DNA from: Propionibacteriaceae bacterium
Lineage (GTDB): Bacteria; Actinomycetota; Actinomycetes; Propionibacteriales; Propionibacteriaceae
Assembly (NCBI GenBank): GCA_905372155.1
Contig: CAJPNZ010000009.1
Span: 1-52,506 of the forward strand
Length of the DNA: 52,506 nt
Direction: 5' to 3'
The translations under genes were made by a program, and so were the position numbers. Below are positions 49,644 to 52,506 of this stretch, one piece after another; the stretch's first letter is position 1, and each line of letters opens with the position of its first letter. A model generated the notes under the pieces. It was given only the letters and a program-made list of their open reading frames with translations. It had not been told where the DNA came from and did no database searches.

Positions 49644-51044
49644 ATGCGCAAGCATCATGTTGTGATAATCGGTTCTGGTTTTGGTGGTCTGTTTGCGGCG
49701 AAGGCCTTGAGGCGCGCCGACGTCGATGTGACGTTGATAGCACGCACCACCCATCATCTGTTCCAGCCGCTGCTCTACCAGGTGGCGACCGGAATCCTGT
49801 CGGAGGGCGAGATCGCCCCCGCAACCCGGGAGGTGCTGCGCAAGAACAAGAACGTGACGGTGCAGCTCGGGCTCGTCGAGGGGATCGACGTGGAGGCCAG
49901 GCAGGTGCGGTGGCGTTTCCACGGCCTCGAACAGGTCACAGGCTACGACTCGCTGATCGTCGCCGCTGGCGCGGGGCAGTCGTACTTCGGCAATGACCAC
50001 TTCGCCCGCTACGCGCCCGGCATGAAGACCATCGACGACGCCCTGGAGCTGCGGGCCCGGATCTTCGGGGCCTTCGAGCTGGCCGAACTCGCCCCGGAGG
50101 GGGAGGACGTCTCCAGGTTCCTGACCTTCGCGGTCGTCGGCGCGGGACCGACGGGAGTGGAGATGGCCGGGCAGATCCGGGAACTGGCCTCCAAGACCCT
50201 CGTCGGCGAGTTTCGCCGCGTCGACACGCGCCAGGCGCGGGTGATTCTCATCGAGGGTGGTCCCCTGGTGCTGCCCAGCTTCGGCGAGGATCTCGGTGGC
50301 TCGGCCCGCAGGTCGCTGGAGAAACGCGGCGTCGAGGTGTGGACTAAGACCATGGTCACCGAGGTCGACTCGCGCGGGTTCACCGTCAAACGCGAGGACG
50401 GCTCCACCGAAAGGGTGGAATCGGTGTGCAAGGTGTGGGCCGCCGGTGTGTCCGCGAACCCGCTCGGCCCGCAGCTCGCCGAACAGACCGGCGCGGAGAC
50501 CGACCGGGTGGGCAGGGTCAAGGTGCTGCCGGACCTGACCCTGCCGGGCCATCCCGAGGTGTTCGTGATCGGCGACCTGGCCGCCGTCGACGGGGTGCCC
50601 GGGGTGGCGCAGGGCGCGATCCAAGGCGCCAGGTATGCGGCCAACGTCATCCGTGGCCAGCTGGCCGGGAACCGCCCGGAGGCCCCGTTCACGTACAAGG
50701 ACAAGGGGTCGATGGCGACGATCTCCCGGTTCTCCGCCGTCGTCAGCGCAGGGAAGGTCAAGTTCTCGGGTTTCCTGGCCTGGGCGGCGTGGCTGGTGCT
50801 GCACCTGCTCTACATCGCGGGCTTCAAGCAGCGGATGTCGACGCTGCTGCACTGGTTCATCAGCTTCCTCACCCGCGGTCGGGCGGAACGCGTCACGACG
50901 AACCAGCAGATGGTCGGCCGCCTGGCGCTGGAGGAACTCGGCGAGGGCACCAGCGCCCGTCTCATGTCCGGCGCGCCCAAGGCGTCCGGGGAGACGAAAC
51001 CTGAGGGCGCCGACGAGAAGGAGGCGGCACCGGTCGCGGGTTGA
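49644..51044 (+). CDS. ndh: type II NADH dehydrogenase
   Basis: The 466-residue monotopic flavoprotein passes electrons from NADH to menaquinone without proton pumping. It has the FAD fold VVIIGSGFGGLFAAKAL, THHLFQPLLYQVATGILSEGE, the NADH-binding fold FAVVGAGPTGVEMAGQIREL and VFVIGDLAAVDGVPGVAQGA. A C-terminal hydrophobic segment (FLAWAAWLVLHLLYIAGF) lies near the membrane. ATG 49644 gives the standard N-terminus. The frame is open from 49596. The C-terminal ~35 residues are a polar tail. Confidence 0.93.
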   Translation: MRKHHVVIIGSGFGGLFAAKALRRADVDVTLIARTTHHLFQPLLYQVATGILSEGEIAPATREVLRKNKNVTVQLGLVEGIDVEARQVRWRFHGLEQVTGYDSLIVAAGAGQSYFGNDHFARYAPGMKTIDDALELRARIFGAFELAELAPEGEDVSRFLTFAVVGAGPTGVEMAGQIRELASKTLVGEFRRVDTRQARVILIEGGPLVLPSFGEDLGGSARRSLEKRGVEVWTKTMVTEVDSRGFTVKREDGSTERVESVCKVWAAGVSANPLGPQLAEQTGAETDRVGRVKVLPDLTLPGHPEVFVIGDLAAVDGVPGVAQGAIQGARYAANVIRGQLAGNRPEAPFTYKDKGSMATISRFSAVVSAGKVKFSGFLAWAAWLVLHLLYIAGFKQRMSTLLHWFISFLTRGRAERVTTNQQMVGRLALEELGEGTSARLMSGAPKASGETKPEGADEKEAAPVAG

Positions 51045-51092
51045 GACGCCGGGGTTTGCTGGCCTTCCCGCTGATTCGCTGGCCTTCTTTAC

Positions 51093-51161
51093 GGTTTGCT
51101 GGCCTTGTTCACGTTTGCCTGCGCTGTGAGGCCAGCAAACACGAACAAGGCCAGCAAAACC
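51093..51161. terminator. large inverted repeat between convergent genes
   Basis: GGTTTGCTGGCCTTGTTC (51093-51110) pairs with GAACAAGGCCAGCAAAACC (51143-51161), with one bulged A and a ~32-base loop. The core TTTGCTGGCCTT also occurs at 51055-51066, with a variant at 51076-51086. Its complement AAGGCCAGCAAA occurs at 51147-51158 and 51168-51179, with a near copy at 51129-51139. It sits exactly between ndh and the convergent transporter gene and probably ends both transcripts. There is no poly-T run. Confidence 0.6.
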
Positions 51162-51196
51162 GGGTTAAGGCCAGCAAACCGACGGGCGACGCGGGG

Positions 51197-52506
51197 TCAG
51201 GCGTCGGCCCGCTCCCGGAGGCGGGCGTTGGCCTTCTCGACGTCGAGGCGGGTGAGCAGGAGGAAGATGAGGGCGTTGGCGATCAGCGGGAACCACACGT
51301 ACATGACGTAGAGCATCTGGATCGCCGAGTCCGGTTGCAAGCTCAGGCCACCGTCGTAGCCGCTGGCGGCCAGGAGCCACCCGGCTGCGGCCGTTCCGAT
51401 GCCGCCGCCGACCTTCACCCCCAGGGAGGTGCAGGAGAACATGAGCCCGTCGATGCGTTTGCCGGTGCGCAGCCAGGTGTGTTCCGAGGCCTCCGCGATC
51501 ATGGCGTTGAGCGTCCCCTGCAGCGGGCTCATCCCCAGGGAGGCCACCGCCGAGAGGACCAGCATGAGCGGGATGTTGTGGAAGTAGGCCGCCACCAGCA
51601 CCCCGAGCCGGCCGAGGGTCGCGATGACGTAGCCGCCGAGGTTGACCCGGTACATCTCCCCGAACTTCTTCACGATGATGGGGGTCACCAGCAGGCCGAC
51701 GATGAGTGGGATGTTGATGGCCCAGGCGAAGGTCCCCAGCAGGTTCTCGTCCCCCAGGATGTACTTCATGAAGTAGATGCCCATGTTGAGCATGGCCGTG
51801 AAGATCTGGGTGAGCAGGAAGACCACCAGGATGAGGAGGTAGTACTTGTTGGACAGCAGCATCTTGGCCGACTCCAGCACCGTCAGCGTGTCGTCCTTCT
51901 GTTTCGTGTCGTCGTCACCGGCCAGTTCCTCCGGGGACAGTTCCTTGACGGAGAACACCGACAAGGTGTTGACCGCCAGCCCGAGCAGCGCGTAGATGAT
52001 CGCCATGGTCCGCCAACCCGCGGCGCCGCCCCCGAACATCGCCACGCCCCCGACCGTGATGCTCTGGATGAGCAGGTTCGTCCCGAAGGCGAACATGAAA
52101 CGGATGGAACCCATCTGCACCCGCTCCGAACCGTTGCGGGTGATGAGTGCGGTCAGTGAGGAATAGGCGATGTTGTTGGCCGTGTAGAACACGGCGTTGA
52201 GAAGGGTGTAGGCGATGAAGAACCAGGCGTACTTGGCGGTCTCACCCAGTTCGGTGGGGATCGCGAAGATCGCGATGATCATGCCGGCGCAGCCGACGAA
52301 ACCCCACAGCATCCACGGCCGGGCCTTGCCCATCCGGGTTTTGGTTCGGTCCAGCAGCGCACCGAAGATGACGTCGGAGAAGCCGTCGAAGAGCCGGGAA
52401 ACCATCATGAGTGTGCCGACGATGCCCGCGTTGAGGCCGGCGGTGTCGGTGAGGTAGATCATGACGAAGGCGGACAGGAGCACGTAGACGACGTTGCCGG
52501 CGACGT
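51197..52506 (-). CDS. GPH-family (MFS) sugar:cation symporter, 5' end cut off
   Basis: At least 436 residues are present, and the N-terminus lies beyond the window: the frame stays open to 52506 with VAGNVVYVLLSAFVMIYLT. It has twelve-helix topology of the glycoside-pentoside-hexuronide (MelB-like) family, with GFSDVIFGALLDRTKTRMGKARPW after helix 2 and a central hydrophilic loop around ELAGDDDTKQKDD. Such carriers import sugars with Na+ or H+. The substrate is unknown. Confidence 0.9.
   Translation of the reverse strand, partial: VAGNVVYVLLSAFVMIYLTDTAGLNAGIVGTLMMVSRLFDGFSDVIFGALLDRTKTRMGKARPWMLWGFVGCAGMIIAIFAIPTELGETAKYAWFFIAYTLLNAVFYTANNIAYSSLTALITRNGSERVQMGSIRFMFAFGTNLLIQSITVGGVAMFGGGAAGWRTMAIIYALLGLAVNTLSVFSVKELSPEELAGDDDTKQKDDTLTVLESAKMLLSNKYYLLILVVFLLTQIFTAMLNMGIYFMKYILGDENLLGTFAWAINIPLIVGLLVTPIIVKKFGEMYRVNLGGYVIATLGRLGVLVAAYFHNIPLMLVLSAVASLGMSPLQGTLNAMIAEASEHTWLRTGKRIDGLMFSCTSLGVKVGGGIGTAAAGWLLAASGYDGGLSLQPDSAIQMLYVMYVWFPLIANALIFLLLTRLDVEKANARLRERADA

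Overview
The window is high-GC DNA from an actinobacterium. Three features point to Actinobacteria, most likely a propionibacterium-type lineage, although the species cannot be fixed from the sequence: an actinobacterial-style ileS T-box leader, a DtxR/IdeR iron box, and many genes whose start codon lies 6-8 bases after a TANNNT -10 hexamer (leaderless transcripts). Short GC-rich repeats with ends GGTTTCGAC and GGCTCAACC fill most long intergenic gaps.

Layout. 1-4801: ileS with its T-box leader, then an FHA-domain protein. 5146-20392: a carbohydrate-use locus. A peptide/opine-type ABC importer operon with a Gfo/Idh/MocA oxidoreductase runs leftward from a promoter shared with a ROK repressor. 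Rightward run the ROK repressor, a second oxidoreductase, a secreted six-hairpin-glycosidase-like protein, a ROK sugar kinase and a PIG-L deacetylase. The same segment follows as a damaged second copy (17.6-19.7 kb) in which only the secreted protein stays intact. The convergent dcd gene ends this block.

20594-26358: two SMC/OLD-like ATPase modules. One overlaps a TOPRIM-like protein gene and the other overlaps a 46-codon ORF. Both resemble phage-defence layouts. An ABC exporter and a GNAT acetyltransferase lie between them.

26516-33731: a phosphopantetheinyl transferase faces an iron-controlled operon of an ECF importer (EcfT, double EcfA, S component) and two exporter-fold ABC half-transporters. 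A DtxR/IdeR box overlaps its predicted -10. 33827-37483: deoC, a two-component system and a DoxX-family protein.

37850-40867: a predicted type VII secretion toxin module. It has a small helical partner gene broken by an IS5-like element, a WXG-type toxin with a His/Asp-rich C-terminal domain, and a lipoprotein that may be the immunity protein. 40948-46288: a polyprenol-mannose-type mannosyltransferase, an ABC ATPase/permease pair, and a fused ABC protein whose ATPase motifs are nearly all lost. 46346-52506: thrC, a flavin amine oxidase, a type II NADH dehydrogenase, and a GPH-family sugar transporter cut by the window edge.

No tRNA, rRNA or CRISPR array was seen. The observations most worth following up are the toxin/lipoprotein module with its IS-broken partner, the pseudo-ATPase ABC fusion, the scrambled duplication with a 454-bp identical tract between the secreted paralogues, and the two ATPase modules.
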